From positions 47,852 through 111,851 of the forward strand of contig NZ_BAFX01000083.1 in NCBI RefSeq assembly GCF_000308815.1: a stretch of DNA of 64,000 nt. Reading direction: 5' to 3'. A program made the position numbers and the translations under genes. The notes beneath the pieces are model-generated. The model was not told the DNA's origin. It ran no database searches and saw only the letters and a program-made list of their open reading frames with translations. Below, in pieces: positions 9,751 through 18,353 of the stretch (positions are counted from its first letter, which is position 1; the number at the start of each line of letters is the position of its first letter). Source of the DNA: Nocardia concava NBRC 100430. GTDB taxonomy: Bacteria; Actinomycetota; Actinomycetes; Mycobacteriales; Mycobacteriaceae.

Positions 9751-10986
9751 CTAGGCGATCTCGCGCCGCAATCGCGGTGCGAGATCGCCTTTTTCACCGA
9801 TCTCCACGGTCTCGAGTTCGAGCCAATCCGCCATCTCACGCAAGCTTGCAGCGAGTGCACCCGCCACCCGCGCGGTGTCGCGACCCGGTTCGGCGAACGC
9901 ACCCGGCACCAGCAGACGCCCGCTCGACCGCTCCGCGCGCAGATCCACCCGCGCCACGATCTCGCCGTCGAGCAGGAACGGGAAGACGTAATACCCGTGC
10001 ACCCGTTTGTGTTCCGGCGTGTAGATCTCGATGCGGTAGTGGAAGTCGAAGAGCCGCTCGGTGCGATCCCGGAAGAAGATGAGCGGATCGAACGGGCACA
10101 ACAGCGCCGCACCCGTCACCCGGCGCGGCGTCCGCGCCTCGGCATGCAGATAGGCGGGCTTGTCCCAGCCTTCGACGCGCACCGGCTGTAACTCCCCCGC
10201 ATCGACCAGCTCCGCGATGGCGGGCTCGGTCTGCACACGTTTGAGCCGGTAGTAGTCCCGCAGATCGGTTTCGGTGCCGATCCCGTGCGCCCGCGCCGCC
10301 CGCCGCACCAGCTCCCGCACCGCATCGGCCTCGTCGAGTTCGGCCGAGAGCACCTCGGGCGGAATCACATTCGCGGCCAGGTCGTAATGCCGTTGGAAGC
10401 CCACCCGTTTGGGCACCGTCAGCTCCCCCGCGGCGAACAGCGCCTCGCACACCACCTTGGTGTCGCTGTAGTTCCAGCCCCAATTGTCCTTGGCCCGTGG
10501 CCGATCCAGTTCGAGGTGCCTCTCGATCTCCCCCGCCGTGCTGGCCCCGAACTCCTTGACCACCCCGAGCACGTCATCGGCCAGCGACGGATTGCGCTCC
10601 AGGGTCTGCCGCATCCCGCCCCAACGGCCGTTGCGGTACTGCACCATGCGCCAGCGCATGAGCGACCAGTCCTGAACCGGAATCAGGGCCGCCTCGTGTG
10701 CCCAGTATTCGATGAGCTGCCGCGGCCGCCGGGCACTGTGTCCCCAAGCCGCCTCGTCCAGGAAGGTCCGGTCATAGGCCCCGATCCGGCTGAACACCGG
10801 CGCGTAGTGCGCCCGCACCACCGCCGACACCGAATCCAGCTGCAGCAACCGGGTGCTGTCGAGCACCTTCATCACGGTGCGGCGCGTGGGCGGCCCGCTG
10901 GGCCGGGCGGCCGCGAACCCCTGGGCCGCGAGCGCGGTGCGGCGCGCCGCCGCGAGTGTCATCGATCCGGGCATGGAAGTCGGCAC
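9751..10986 (-). CDS. YcaQ-type winged-helix DNA glycosylase family protein (HTH_42)
   Basis: About 405-411 residues. The N-terminal half contains the family pattern LDSTRLLQLDSVSAVVRAHY, RIGAYDRTFLDEAAW and EYWAHEAALIPVQDW; the C-terminal half has LCPFDPLIFFRDRTERLFDF and VHGYYVFPFLLDGEIVARVDLRAER. E. coli YcaQ and the related AlkX/AZL proteins are glycosylases that unhook interstrand crosslinks or remove toxic alkyl adducts; the middle contains QLDSV, the family catalytic-site motif. Starts at 10986 (GTG), 10974 or 10962 are all possible; none has a good ribosome-binding site. It is divergent from the flavin dehydrogenase across a region with two palindromes. Activity on crosslinks is inferred from family only. 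Confidence 0.88.
   Translation of the reverse strand: MPTSMPGSMTLAAARRTALAAQGFAAARPSGPPTRRTVMKVLDSTRLLQLDSVSAVVRAHYAPVFSRIGAYDRTFLDEAAWGHSARRPRQLIEYWAHEAALIPVQDWSLMRWRMVQYRNGRWGGMRQTLERNPSLADDVLGVVKEFGASTAGEIERHLELDRPRAKDNWGWNYSDTKVVCEALFAAGELTVPKRVGFQRHYDLAANVIPPEVLSAELDEADAVRELVRRAARAHGIGTETDLRDYYRLKRVQTEPAIAELVDAGELQPVRVEGWDKPAYLHAEARTPRRVTGAALLCPFDPLIFFRDRTERLFDFHYRIEIYTPEHKRVHGYYVFPFLLDGEIVARVDLRAERSSGRLLVPGAFAEPGRDTARVAGALAASLREMADWLELETVEIGEKGDLAPRLRREIA
9753..9794 (+). terminator. Rho-independent terminator of the secreted-protein gene, inside the YcaQ-type gene
   Basis: A 12-bp perfect outer stem (9753-9764 with 9779-9790) with a smaller CCG/CGG inner stem, followed on the plus strand by TTTTT. 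The whole structure lies within the last codons of the convergent gene that ends at 9751, so the sequence serves both as its C-terminal coding sequence and as a terminator. Confidence 0.85.
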
Positions 10987-11022
10987 ACTCGAACCATGCC
11001 ACGACCCACCGACAACGTCGTC

Positions 11023-11040
11023 CGATACAGGTCTGTATCG
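11023..11040. promoter_or_regulatory. Palindromic operator 1 (CGATACA-N4-TGTATCG)
   Basis: Perfect 7-bp inverted repeat with spacer GGTC in the divergent intergenic region. The same core recurs at 11064-11087, 44 bp away centre to centre, about four helical turns. A TetR- or MarR-like dimer is a reasonable binder; no regulator gene is adjacent. Confidence 0.7.
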
Positions 11041-11063
11041 AGCGCCTGTACAGCAGCGACCTC

Positions 11064-11087
11064 GTTCGATACATTCGTGTATCGAAC
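11064..11087. promoter_or_regulatory. Palindromic operator 2 (GTTCGATACA-N4-TGTATCGAAC)
   Basis: Perfect 10-bp inverted repeat with TTCG spacer, ending 21 bp before the flavin dehydrogenase start and 10 bp before its ribosome-binding site. Shares the CGATACA/TGTATCG core with the palindrome at 11023-11040. It could also fold as an RNA hairpin in the leader, but the conserved core repeated at 11023 favours a DNA operator. Confidence 0.75.
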
Positions 11088-11108
11088 CTCTAGCGCAAGG
11101 AATTGGGC

Positions 11109-12770
11109 ATGATCGAGAACCCGGATGTCATCGTCGTCGGCGCCGGTCTGGCCGGTCTCGTAGCCACTCACGAGCTCGTCAAGGCGGGCCGCCGTGTGCT
11201 CGTCCTGGATCAGGAGAACCGCGCCAACCTGGGCGGGCAGGCATTCTGGTCGCTCGGCGGCCTCTTCTTCGTCGACAGCCCCGAGCAGCGGCGGCTCGGC
11301 GTCAAGGACAGTCTCGACCTGGCCCTGCAGGACTGGTTCGGCTCGGCCGGCTTCGACCGCGAGGACGAGGACCACTGGGCGCGGCAGTGGGCGCGCGCGT
11401 ACGTGGAGTTCGCGGCCACCGAGAAGCGGCAGTACCTCTACGACCTCGGGCTGCGGGTGACCCCGGTGGTCGGCTGGGCCGAGCGCGGTGGGGTGACCGC
11501 CGACGGGCACGGCAACTCGGTGCCGCGCTTCCACCTGACCTGGGGCACCGGGCCCGAGGTCGTGCGGGTATTTCTCGAGCCGGTGCTCGAGGCCGAGAAG
11601 CGCGGTCAGGTCGGCTTCGCCTTCCGCCATCAGGTCGACGAGCTCATCGTCGAGGACGATGCCGTGACCGGTGTGCGCGGCAGCGTGCTCGAGCCCTCGA
11701 ACGAGGAGCGCGGCGTCGCCTCGTCACGAAACATCGTGGGCGAGTTCGAACTCCACGCCCGGGCCGTCATCGTGTCCTCCGGCGGCATCGGCCACAATCA
11801 CGAACTCATCCGCCGCAACTGGCCCACCGACCGGCTGGGCCCGTGCCCCGAGCACATGATCTCCGGTGTGCCCGCGCACGTGGACGGGCGCATGCTCGCC
11901 ATTACCGAGTCCGCGGGCGGGCGCATCGTGAACCGGGACCGCATGTGGAACTACACCGAGGGCATCCACAACTGGGATCCGATCTGGCCCGATCACGCCA
12001 TTCGCATCATTCCCGGGCCGTCGTCGCTGTGGTTCGACGCCAATGGAAAGCGCATGGCCGCACCGGCTTTCCCGGGTTTCGACACCAATGCCACGATGAA
12101 GCAGATTCTCGCGACCGGCTACGACTACTCGTGGTTCATCCTCAATCAGTCGATCATCGAGAAGGAATTCGCGCTCTCGGGGTCGGAGCAGAATCCCGAT
12201 ATCACCGGCAAGGACCTGAAACTCGCGCTCAAGAGCCGCGTGGCCAAGGGCGCGCCAGGCCCGGTGGAGGCGTTCAAGCAGCACGGCTCGGATTTCGTGG
12301 TCGCCGATACCCTCGCCGAGCTGATCGCGGGCATGAACAAGCTCTCGCGTGGCCCGCAGCTGGATCTGGCCGATATCGAGCGGCAGATCGTGGCCCGCGA
12401 CCGCGATGTCGCCAATAAGTTCAGCAAGGACGCCCAGCTCATGGCGGTCAACAACGCGCGGCGCTTCCTGGGCGACAAGGTCCGGGTGGCGAGCCCGCAC
12501 AAGATCCTCGACCCCGCACACGGCCCGCTGATCGGCGTGCGGCTCAACATCCTGACCCGGAAGACGTTGGGCGGCTTGCAGACCAACCTGGACTCCCAGG
12601 TCATCCGCCCCGACGGCACCCCGTTCGCGGGCCTGTACGCCGCGGGTGAGGTCGCCGGTTTCGGTGGCGGTGGCGTGCACGGCTACAACGCGCTCGAAGG
12701 CACGTTCCTGGGCGGCTGCATCTTCTCCGGCCGCAATGCCGGACGCGCGATCGGCCGAACCGTCCAGTAA
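11109..12770 (+). CDS. FAD-binding dehydrogenase (Rv0785-like, 3-ketosteroid dehydrogenase superfamily)
   Basis: A 553-residue flavoprotein of the fumarate reductase/KstD superfamily. It starts with the FAD Rossmann motif DVIVVGAGLAGLVATHELVK and GQAFWSLGGLFFVDS, and ends with the FAD-binding C-terminal block GLYAAGEVAGFGGGGVHGYN and a GGCIFSGRNAGR motif. The overall layout matches the mycobacterial FAD-binding dehydrogenase Rv0785; the substrate is unknown, with steroid- or enoate-like compounds possible. The ATG at 11109 follows AAGGAA by 7 bp; a TTG 6 bp upstream is less likely. Expression is probably controlled by the two palindromes upstream. Confidence 0.9.
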   Translation: MIENPDVIVVGAGLAGLVATHELVKAGRRVLVLDQENRANLGGQAFWSLGGLFFVDSPEQRRLGVKDSLDLALQDWFGSAGFDREDEDHWARQWARAYVEFAATEKRQYLYDLGLRVTPVVGWAERGGVTADGHGNSVPRFHLTWGTGPEVVRVFLEPVLEAEKRGQVGFAFRHQVDELIVEDDAVTGVRGSVLEPSNEERGVASSRNIVGEFELHARAVIVSSGGIGHNHELIRRNWPTDRLGPCPEHMISGVPAHVDGRMLAITESAGGRIVNRDRMWNYTEGIHNWDPIWPDHAIRIIPGPSSLWFDANGKRMAAPAFPGFDTNATMKQILATGYDYSWFILNQSIIEKEFALSGSEQNPDITGKDLKLALKSRVAKGAPGPVEAFKQHGSDFVVADTLAELIAGMNKLSRGPQLDLADIERQIVARDRDVANKFSKDAQLMAVNNARRFLGDKVRVASPHKILDPAHGPLIGVRLNILTRKTLGGLQTNLDSQVIRPDGTPFAGLYAAGEVAGFGGGGVHGYNALEGTFLGGCIFSGRNAGRAIGRTVQ

Positions 12771-12783
12771 CGCAGCCGAACTC

Positions 12784-12860
12784 CGTCATCCCGGCGCGCT
12801 TCTTGGCCGGGATCCATACTCACGGTGTGGATTCCGGCCAAAAGCATGCCGGAATGACGG
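12784..12860. repeat. Dispersed palindromic repeat, copy 2
   Basis: About 77 bp, opening CGTCATCCCGGC and closing GCCGGAATGACG, with inner arms TTGGCCGGGATCCA and TGGATTCCGGCCAA. It is an imperfect palindrome able to form a long hairpin and matches the element at 9112-9190. It lies in the convergent gap after the flavin dehydrogenase, where it may also act as a terminator. Confidence 0.85.
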
Positions 12861-12871
12861 GGCGGACAGGG

Positions 12872-13369
12872 TCAGACGACCGCGAACCAGCGGTAGAGGT
12901 CGCGGCGCAGCAGCAGCGCCAGCACGACGCCGGACACCATTACGCCAACCAGCACGGTGTATGGCCCGACGCCCGTGGGCATTTCGGCCGAGACCAGGGT
13001 GAAGATCCCCAGAAACACCTGCAGGCTGGCCAATCCCAGCGCGGTGATCCAGATCCAGCGCGAGCGCAGCCCGAAAAGCAGTGCGACACCGCCGGTCACC
13101 CAGGCGGCGAAGAAGTGGCCGACGCTGCCGACCACGCAGGACACGCCGCCGGTGATGGACAGCAGGCTGTGCAGCACCGCCAGTCCCATCGCGGCGAGTG
13201 CGGCGATCTGGGTTTCCCGGACTTTGGCGGGCACGTCGATCTCGGCGCTATCACGGCGCAGCCCCCGCACGCCGTCGAGCGCACGCTCGAAAAAGGTCGC
13301 TGGAACACCGTTTTCCGCGGCTATGGGTGTCATATCCACCTCGTCGGCGACAGCCGATTGCGAACTCAC
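12872..13369 (-). CDS. Integral membrane protein of unknown function
   Basis: A protein of about 165 residues with a polar N-terminal part of about 65 residues and four hydrophobic segments: around AALAAMGLAVLHSLLSI, VGHFFAAWVTGGVALLFGL, WIWITALGLASLQVFLGIF and YTVLVGVMVSGVVLALLL. The GTG at 13369 is chosen because AGGAG lies 4-5 bp upstream; ATG codons at 13381 and 13399 are alternatives. The layout (small four-helix membrane protein) resembles uncharacterised actinobacterial proteins; no function can be given. It is convergent with the flavin dehydrogenase and separated from it by the palindromic repeat. Confidence 0.8.
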   Translation of the reverse strand: MSSQSAVADEVDMTPIAAENGVPATFFERALDGVRGLRRDSAEIDVPAKVRETQIAALAAMGLAVLHSLLSITGGVSCVVGSVGHFFAAWVTGGVALLFGLRSRWIWITALGLASLQVFLGIFTLVSAEMPTGVGPYTVLVGVMVSGVVLALLLRRDLYRWFAVV

Positions 13370-13526
13370 AGCACTCCTCATCGAGTAACCCCTGGTCACG
13401 CGCCCCCTGCGAACGCGTTGAACCTGACGCTAACCAAATGTTCGGATTCCGGACAATCTGGTTGCGCAAGTTATGACCATGGCCACAGCCGATAGATAGC
13501 GCGGCAAACAGTGATCTCGAACACAT

Positions 13527-13558
13527 AACGGCCGCACGCGTTTTCGCGTGCGGCCGTT
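13527..13558 (-). terminator. Hairpin terminator downstream of the amino-acid permease
   Basis: A perfect 14-bp GC-rich stem (13527-13540 with 13545-13558) and a 4-nt loop; no U-tract in either direction. It lies about 50 bp after the permease stop codon and upstream of the membrane-protein gene. Confidence 0.7.
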
Positions 13559-13610
13559 GAAAAGCGCAGGTCCGGAGACGGTTTCCCAGTGTACCCCCGG
13601 AAGCCGGAAA

Positions 13611-15080
13611 CTACTTGTCGTCCAGCGGGATCGGCGGAATCACCGGGAACTCACCGGTGTAGCCCTCGCGCATCTTGGCGATGGCCAGCACCCGCGGGCT
13701 GGCGACCTTCCACCCGATCGCGAGCGCCGGAACGATGATCACCAGGCTCGCCACCGTCCACGTACCGACCGGCCGGTCGAATGCCATGAGTACCAGCACC
13801 AGTCCCAGGAACGCCAGCGTCGCGTATCCCGTGTAGGGAGCGCCGATCATCCGGAACGCCGGACGCTCGGCCCGCCCCTTCTTCCACCAGGAATACAGCC
13901 GCAACTGGCACGCCACAATGGTCGCCCAGGAGGCCAGAATGCCCAGCGAGGCCACGTTCAAGACGATTTCGAACGCCTGCGACGGCACCACATAGTTCAG
14001 CCAGATGCCGAACAGCGCGATCACACTGGTGAGCAGAATGCCGCCGTAGGGCACACCCGCCTTCGACATCCGCGAGGTGAATTTCGGCGCGGAACCGTTC
14101 ATCGACATCGACCGCAGAATTCGGCCGGTGGAATACAGCCCGGCATTCAAACTCGACAGCGCGGCGGTGAGCACCACGAAGTTCATGATCGAGCCCATAT
14201 GCGCCACACCGAGTTTGCCGAAGAAGGTGACGAACGGGCTTTCGCCGGACTTGTATTCGGTGTAGGGCAGCAGCAGCGCCAGCAGAATCACCGAACCGCA
14301 GTAGAACAGCGCGATACGCATGATCACCGAATTGATGGCGCGCGGCATGATCTTGGCCGGATTCTCGGTCTCGCCCGCGGCGATGCCGACCATTTCCACG
14401 GCGGCATAGGCGAATACGACGCCCGAGGTGACCGTGACCAGCGGCAGCACACCGGTCGGGAACCAGCCGCCCGCGTCCGAGACCATCCCGAAGCCGGTGC
14501 GGGCGCCGTCGACATCGAAGCGACCGGCCAGGAAGATGGTGCCGACGACCAGGAACGTGACCAGGGCCAGCACCTTGATCATGGCGGCCCAGAACTCCAT
14601 CTCGCCGAACCATTTCACCGAGGCGAGGTTGATGCCGAGCACGATGATCAGCGCGCCCAGCGCCAGAATCCATTGCGCGACCGGCTGGAACGGACCCCAG
14701 TAGTGCAGGTAGGTAGCGACGGCGGTGGTGTCGACGATGCCGGTCATGGACCAGTTCAGGAAGTACATCCACCCGGCCACGAATGCGGCCTTCTCCCCGA
14801 AGAATTCGCGCGCATAGGAGACGAACGAACCCGAGGACGGCCGGTGCAGCACCAGCTCCCCGAGCGCGCGCAGGATGAAGAAGACGAAGACGCCACAGAC
14901 CAGGTACACCAGGAACAGCGACGGTCCGGCGCTGTGCAGGCGGCCACCCGCTCCCAGGAACAGGCCGGTGCCGATGGCACCACCGATGGCAATCATCTGC
15001 AACTGACGAGGCTTGAGCGCTTTGTGATAGCCGCTGTCCTCGGCGTTGAGGCTGGTGGCAGTTGTCCGGATCTCGGTCAT
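13611..15080 (-). CDS. ansP: Amino-acid permease, L-asparagine (AnsP) type
   Basis: A 489-residue APC-superfamily transporter with 12 expected membrane helices. It begins with GYHKALKPRQLQMIAIGGAI and GTGLFLGAGGRLHSAGPSL, the consensus first helix of the amino-acid permease family, and follows the mycobacterial AnsP proteins closely across ELVLHRPSSGSFVSYAREFF and FLNWSMTGIVDTTAVATYLH. AnsP1/AnsP2 take up asparagine and aspartate as nitrogen sources in M. tuberculosis; the exact substrate here is inferred. The ATG at 15080 gives the family's usual N-terminus; a longer reading frame upstream has atypical composition. A hairpin terminator follows. Confidence 0.9.
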   Translation of the reverse strand: MTEIRTTATSLNAEDSGYHKALKPRQLQMIAIGGAIGTGLFLGAGGRLHSAGPSLFLVYLVCGVFVFFILRALGELVLHRPSSGSFVSYAREFFGEKAAFVAGWMYFLNWSMTGIVDTTAVATYLHYWGPFQPVAQWILALGALIIVLGINLASVKWFGEMEFWAAMIKVLALVTFLVVGTIFLAGRFDVDGARTGFGMVSDAGGWFPTGVLPLVTVTSGVVFAYAAVEMVGIAAGETENPAKIMPRAINSVIMRIALFYCGSVILLALLLPYTEYKSGESPFVTFFGKLGVAHMGSIMNFVVLTAALSSLNAGLYSTGRILRSMSMNGSAPKFTSRMSKAGVPYGGILLTSVIALFGIWLNYVVPSQAFEIVLNVASLGILASWATIVACQLRLYSWWKKGRAERPAFRMIGAPYTGYATLAFLGLVLVLMAFDRPVGTWTVASLVIIVPALAIGWKVASPRVLAIAKMREGYTGEFPVIPPIPLDDK

Positions 15081-15331
15081 TCGCCGGGTTAACCCTCCGC
15101 AATCGTGAGTTGAGGCAGCCTGAGGGTACCTTGCGGTTTGCTGAGCGTTGAATCGGCGCTCCGAGCGGGTGAACTTTCCGCGAATATCAGCGGTCAAGCG
15201 ACCAATTGGTGTGATCTATCGGTGATTGCCATAAATGCGCTTGAAATCCATAGGCGACCTGCAACAACGCGCTTTCCCGACATCCGGAGCATTCCGCCCG
15301 TCAAAGCCCTGCCCCGGCGGCGGCGCGGGGT

Positions 15332-15337
15332 TAGAGT
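15332..15337 (+). promoter_or_regulatory. Candidate leaderless -10 box for ggt
   Basis: TAGAGT, 6 nt before the ATG at 15344; no Shine-Dalgarno sequence is present, so a leaderless transcript is likely. Confidence 0.5.
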
Positions 15338-15343
15338 CCGCTC

Positions 15344-17299
15344 ATGAGGCGCTCGCGACGAACCGGGAGCGGCGCTGCCGCTCTGCTCTTGCTGCTCGGA
15401 TTGATCACCGCCTGTTCGTCCTCGACGGACAAGACCGCGTCATGCACGGTGTCGCACAACGGAACTCCGGTCACCTCCGGTGTCCCGGCCGGGCCGACCA
15501 GCACCAATATGGCGCTCAATCCCGAGGTGGCCACCGGCTATCGGACCGGCATGACCCCGGTGAAGACCGGTGATTTCGCGGTCGCCACCGCCAATCCCGT
15601 TGCGACGGAAGCGGCCTGCAAGGTGCTGCGCGACGGCGGCACCGCCGCGGACGCGCTCATCGTGGCGCAGACCGTGCTGAATCTGGTGGAGCCGCAGGCC
15701 ACCGGCATCGGCGGCGGCGCGTTCCTGATGTACTACGACGCGAACACCAAGTCCGTGGACGCCTACGACGGCCGCGAGACCGCCCCGGCCGCGGCCACCG
15801 AGGACTATCTGCGCTACATCAGTCCCGACGATCACACCCAGCCCCAGCCCCGCCCGCAGGCCAGTGGGCGGTCCATCGGCGTGCCGGGCGTGCTGCGGCT
15901 GCTGGAGTCGGCGCACAACGAGCACGGCAAGCAGCCGTGGAAGGACCTGTTCACCCCGGCCATCAACCTGGCCGATCAGGGCTTCAAGATCTCGCCGCGG
16001 ATGGCCAGCCAGATCTTCGACTCCAAGGCCGATCTGGCCCGCGACGACAATGCCAAGGCGTACTTCCTGCAGCCGGATGGCAGCGCGAAGCCGTCGGGCA
16101 CCACGCTCACGAATCCGGCGCTGGCCAAGACGTTCTCGGCCATCGCGACCGACGGCGCGAACGCCTTCTACACCGGCGCCATCGCCGCCGATATCGTCGA
16201 CACCACCGCGCTGGCCTCCGGCGGGCGCACACCCGGCCTGCTCGCGCTCGCGGATCTGCAGAACTATCAGACGAAGAAGCGCACCGCGGTGTGCTCGCCG
16301 TATCGCGGCCACGAGATCTGCGGCATGCCCAATCCGTCCTCGGGCGGCATCACGGTCGAGTCGGCGCTGGGCATTCTGTCCAATTTCGATCTGGCGTCGA
16401 TGAAGCCGACCGACCTGTCCGGCGATGCTGAGACCGCGCGCAATGGCGGCAAGCCCAGCGCCGAGGCCGTGCACCTGATCGCCGAGGCCGAGCGGCTGGC
16501 CTACGCCGACCGCGACAAGTACATCGCCGACTCGGATTTCGTTCCGCTGCCGGGCAATTCGCCGCAGACGCTGCTGGATCCGAATTATCTGAAGCAGCGT
16601 GCGGCACTGATCGATCCGAGCAAGAGCCTGGGCACCGCCAAGCCCGGCGATTTCGGCCCGGTGCCGGTCGGCAACGGCCCGCAGCAGCCCGAGCACGGCA
16701 CCAGCCACATCTCCATCGTCGACAAGTACGGCAATGCCGCGTCCATGACCACCACGGTCGAATCCGCCTTCGGCTCTTTCCATTTCGTCGACGGCTTCAT
16801 TCTCAACAACCAGCTCACCGACTTCTCCGCCGAGCCCCTCGACAAGGAGGGCAACCCGATCGCCAACCGCATCGCCGCCGGTAAGCGGCCGCGCAGCTCC
16901 ATGGCCCCGACCCTGGTCTTCGACCGCAATCCCGACGGCACCCGCGGGCAGCTGCACATGGTCACCGGCTCGCCCGGCGGCGCGGTCATCATCCAGTTCG
17001 TCATCAAAACCCTGATCGGCGTGCTGGATTGGGGCATGAACCCGCAGCAGGCGGTGTCGATGATCGACTTCGGCGCGGCCAACACACCCACCACCTACCT
17101 GGGCGGTGAACATCCCGCGGTGAACGCCGCCGACAAGGGCGACCACGACCCGATAGTGCAGAAGCTGCGCCAGTTCGGCGATACGGTCTCGGTCAACCCG
17201 CAGTCCAGCGGATTGTCGGCGCTGGTCCGCGACGGCGACGGCTGGATCGGCGGCGCCGACCCCCGCCGTGAGGGCGCGGTGCTCGGCAGTCCACGCTAG
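15344..17299 (+). CDS. ggt: Gamma-glutamyltransferase (gamma-glutamyl transpeptidase) lipoprotein
   Basis: Extracytoplasmic Ntn-hydrolase that cleaves or transfers the gamma-glutamyl group of glutathione-like compounds. The 651-residue precursor has an N-terminal signal ending in a lipobox LITAC at about residue 26, so it is probably lipid-anchored. The proenzyme should self-cleave before Thr453 in EHGTSHISIVDKYGNAAS, giving large and small subunits. Other family motifs are GGTAADALIVAQ, GIGGGAFLMYYD, NPSSGGITVES, RPRSSMAPT and GSPGGAVII. The ATG lies 6 nt after a TAGAGT box. It matches the mycobacterial GgtB-type lipoproteins. Convergent with the PH-domain gene, with a 24-bp gap. Confidence 0.95.
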   Translation: MRRSRRTGSGAAALLLLLGLITACSSSTDKTASCTVSHNGTPVTSGVPAGPTSTNMALNPEVATGYRTGMTPVKTGDFAVATANPVATEAACKVLRDGGTAADALIVAQTVLNLVEPQATGIGGGAFLMYYDANTKSVDAYDGRETAPAAATEDYLRYISPDDHTQPQPRPQASGRSIGVPGVLRLLESAHNEHGKQPWKDLFTPAINLADQGFKISPRMASQIFDSKADLARDDNAKAYFLQPDGSAKPSGTTLTNPALAKTFSAIATDGANAFYTGAIAADIVDTTALASGGRTPGLLALADLQNYQTKKRTAVCSPYRGHEICGMPNPSSGGITVESALGILSNFDLASMKPTDLSGDAETARNGGKPSAEAVHLIAEAERLAYADRDKYIADSDFVPLPGNSPQTLLDPNYLKQRAALIDPSKSLGTAKPGDFGPVPVGNGPQQPEHGTSHISIVDKYGNAASMTTTVESAFGSFHFVDGFILNNQLTDFSAEPLDKEGNPIANRIAAGKRPRSSMAPTLVFDRNPDGTRGQLHMVTGSPGGAVIIQFVIKTLIGVLDWGMNPQQAVSMIDFGAANTPTTYLGGEHPAVNAADKGDHDPIVQKLRQFGDTVSVNPQSSGLSALVRDGDGWIGGADPRREGAVLGSPR

Positions 17300-17323
17300 T
17301 GCGGAGCAGCCCGCGCTGAAGCG

Positions 17324-17800
17324 TCAGTCCTGGTTCTGGGCGCTGTATTTCGCGCCCAGTTCCCGGAACCTGTCCATGGCCGCGGCGGCGCGCATCTTGT
17401 CGTTGGACCGGATGGCCATCATGGGCACGTACTCGTCGTGCGCGAGTTCCAAACGGGCCCAGGACTTCTTGTCCGGGAACGAGACGCCCCGGATGTCCTT
17501 CCACGGGAATTCGGTGTCGCCCACGATGTTCCGCACCACCACGCCGCGCTTGCCGACCCGCACCCGGGGCCGGGTCAGTAGCAGCACGCCACCGGCCAGC
17601 AGCAGGCCGAAGAGCATCAGGCCGATCTGATCGGATACCCGGAAGTTCACGCCGGTGGAGCCGTGCCGCAGTACGAATCCACCGAAGATGAAGATGGCCG
17701 CGAGCACGGCCGCCACGATCCGTACGGTGACGATCGCGTGGTGCGGCCGCACCTCGAGGTCCCATTCGTTCTCGGGCACGGCTGAATCGTTCTCGGGCAT
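17324..17800 (-). CDS. PH-domain membrane protein of the riboflavin cluster (Rv1417-like)
   Basis: A 158-residue protein: a short acidic N-terminus, two membrane segments (about TVRIVAAVLAAIFIFGGFVL and IGLMLFGLLLAGGVLLL) and a cytoplasmic bacterial PH domain (VRVGKRGVVVRNIVGDTEFPW). The ATG comes 2 bp after the ribH stop, so it is the last gene of ribE-ribBA-ribH. The same arrangement occurs in mycobacteria. Its link to riboflavin synthesis is unknown; it may be a membrane scaffold or simply a conserved neighbour. Start chosen from operon spacing. Confidence 0.88.
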   Translation of the reverse strand: MPENDSAVPENEWDLEVRPHHAIVTVRIVAAVLAAIFIFGGFVLRHGSTGVNFRVSDQIGLMLFGLLLAGGVLLLTRPRVRVGKRGVVVRNIVGDTEFPWKDIRGVSFPDKKSWARLELAHDEYVPMMAIRSNDKMRAAAAMDRFRELGAKYSAQNQD

Positions 17801-17802
17801 GA

Positions 17803-18282
17803 CTAAACGGTCTGAGCGAGTTCGCGCAGGGTGAGGGCGGCATCGAGCGCGGCCGCGGCCGCCTGCTCGCCCTTGTTCTCCGCCGAGCCCGGCAAGCCCG
17901 CACGATCGAGGGCCTGCTCCTCGGTGTTCACCGTCAACACGCCATTGGTGACCGGGGTGCTCTCGTCCAGCGACACCCGGGTCAGGCCCGCGGTCACCGA
18001 ATCGCACACGTACTCGAAATGCGGTGTGCCACCGCGGATCACCACGCCCAGCGCGACCACCGCGTCATGGCTGCGGGCCAGCGCCTGCGCCACCACCGGC
18101 AGCTCCATGGCACCGGCGACCCGGACCACCGTGATGTCGGCGACGCCGGCCTCGCGGGCGGTCTGCTCCGCATTGGCGACCAGCGCGTCGCAGATGGTGG
18201 TGTGCCAGCGCGACGCCACGATCGCCAGCTTGAGGTCCTTGGCATCGGCGAGCTCGAAGGTCGGTACGCCCGTGCCGCTCAT
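17803..18282 (-). CDS. ribH: 6,7-dimethyl-8-ribityllumazine synthase
   Basis: Condenses 5-amino-6-ribitylaminouracil with 3,4-dihydroxy-2-butanone 4-phosphate to form the lumazine precursor of riboflavin; the enzyme forms pentamers or 60-mers. The 159-residue protein has the substrate loop IVASRWHTTICDALVANA, the RVAGAMELPVVAQ motif, the phosphate-site GVVIRGGTPHFEYVCD and TPVTNGVLTVNTEEQA. An AGAGG ribosome-binding site precedes the ATG. It lies between ribBA and the PH-domain gene on the same strand. Confidence 0.97.
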   Translation of the reverse strand: MSGTGVPTFELADAKDLKLAIVASRWHTTICDALVANAEQTAREAGVADITVVRVAGAMELPVVAQALARSHDAVVALGVVIRGGTPHFEYVCDSVTAGLTRVSLDESTPVTNGVLTVNTEEQALDRAGLPGSAENKGEQAAAAALDAALTLRELAQTV

Positions 18283-18353
18283 CGTTGTTGTGCCCTCTCG
18301 GTAGTCAGCAGTCGGTTGGGTCGCGCGGTGCTAGTGCGGGTTTCACCCGGGGC

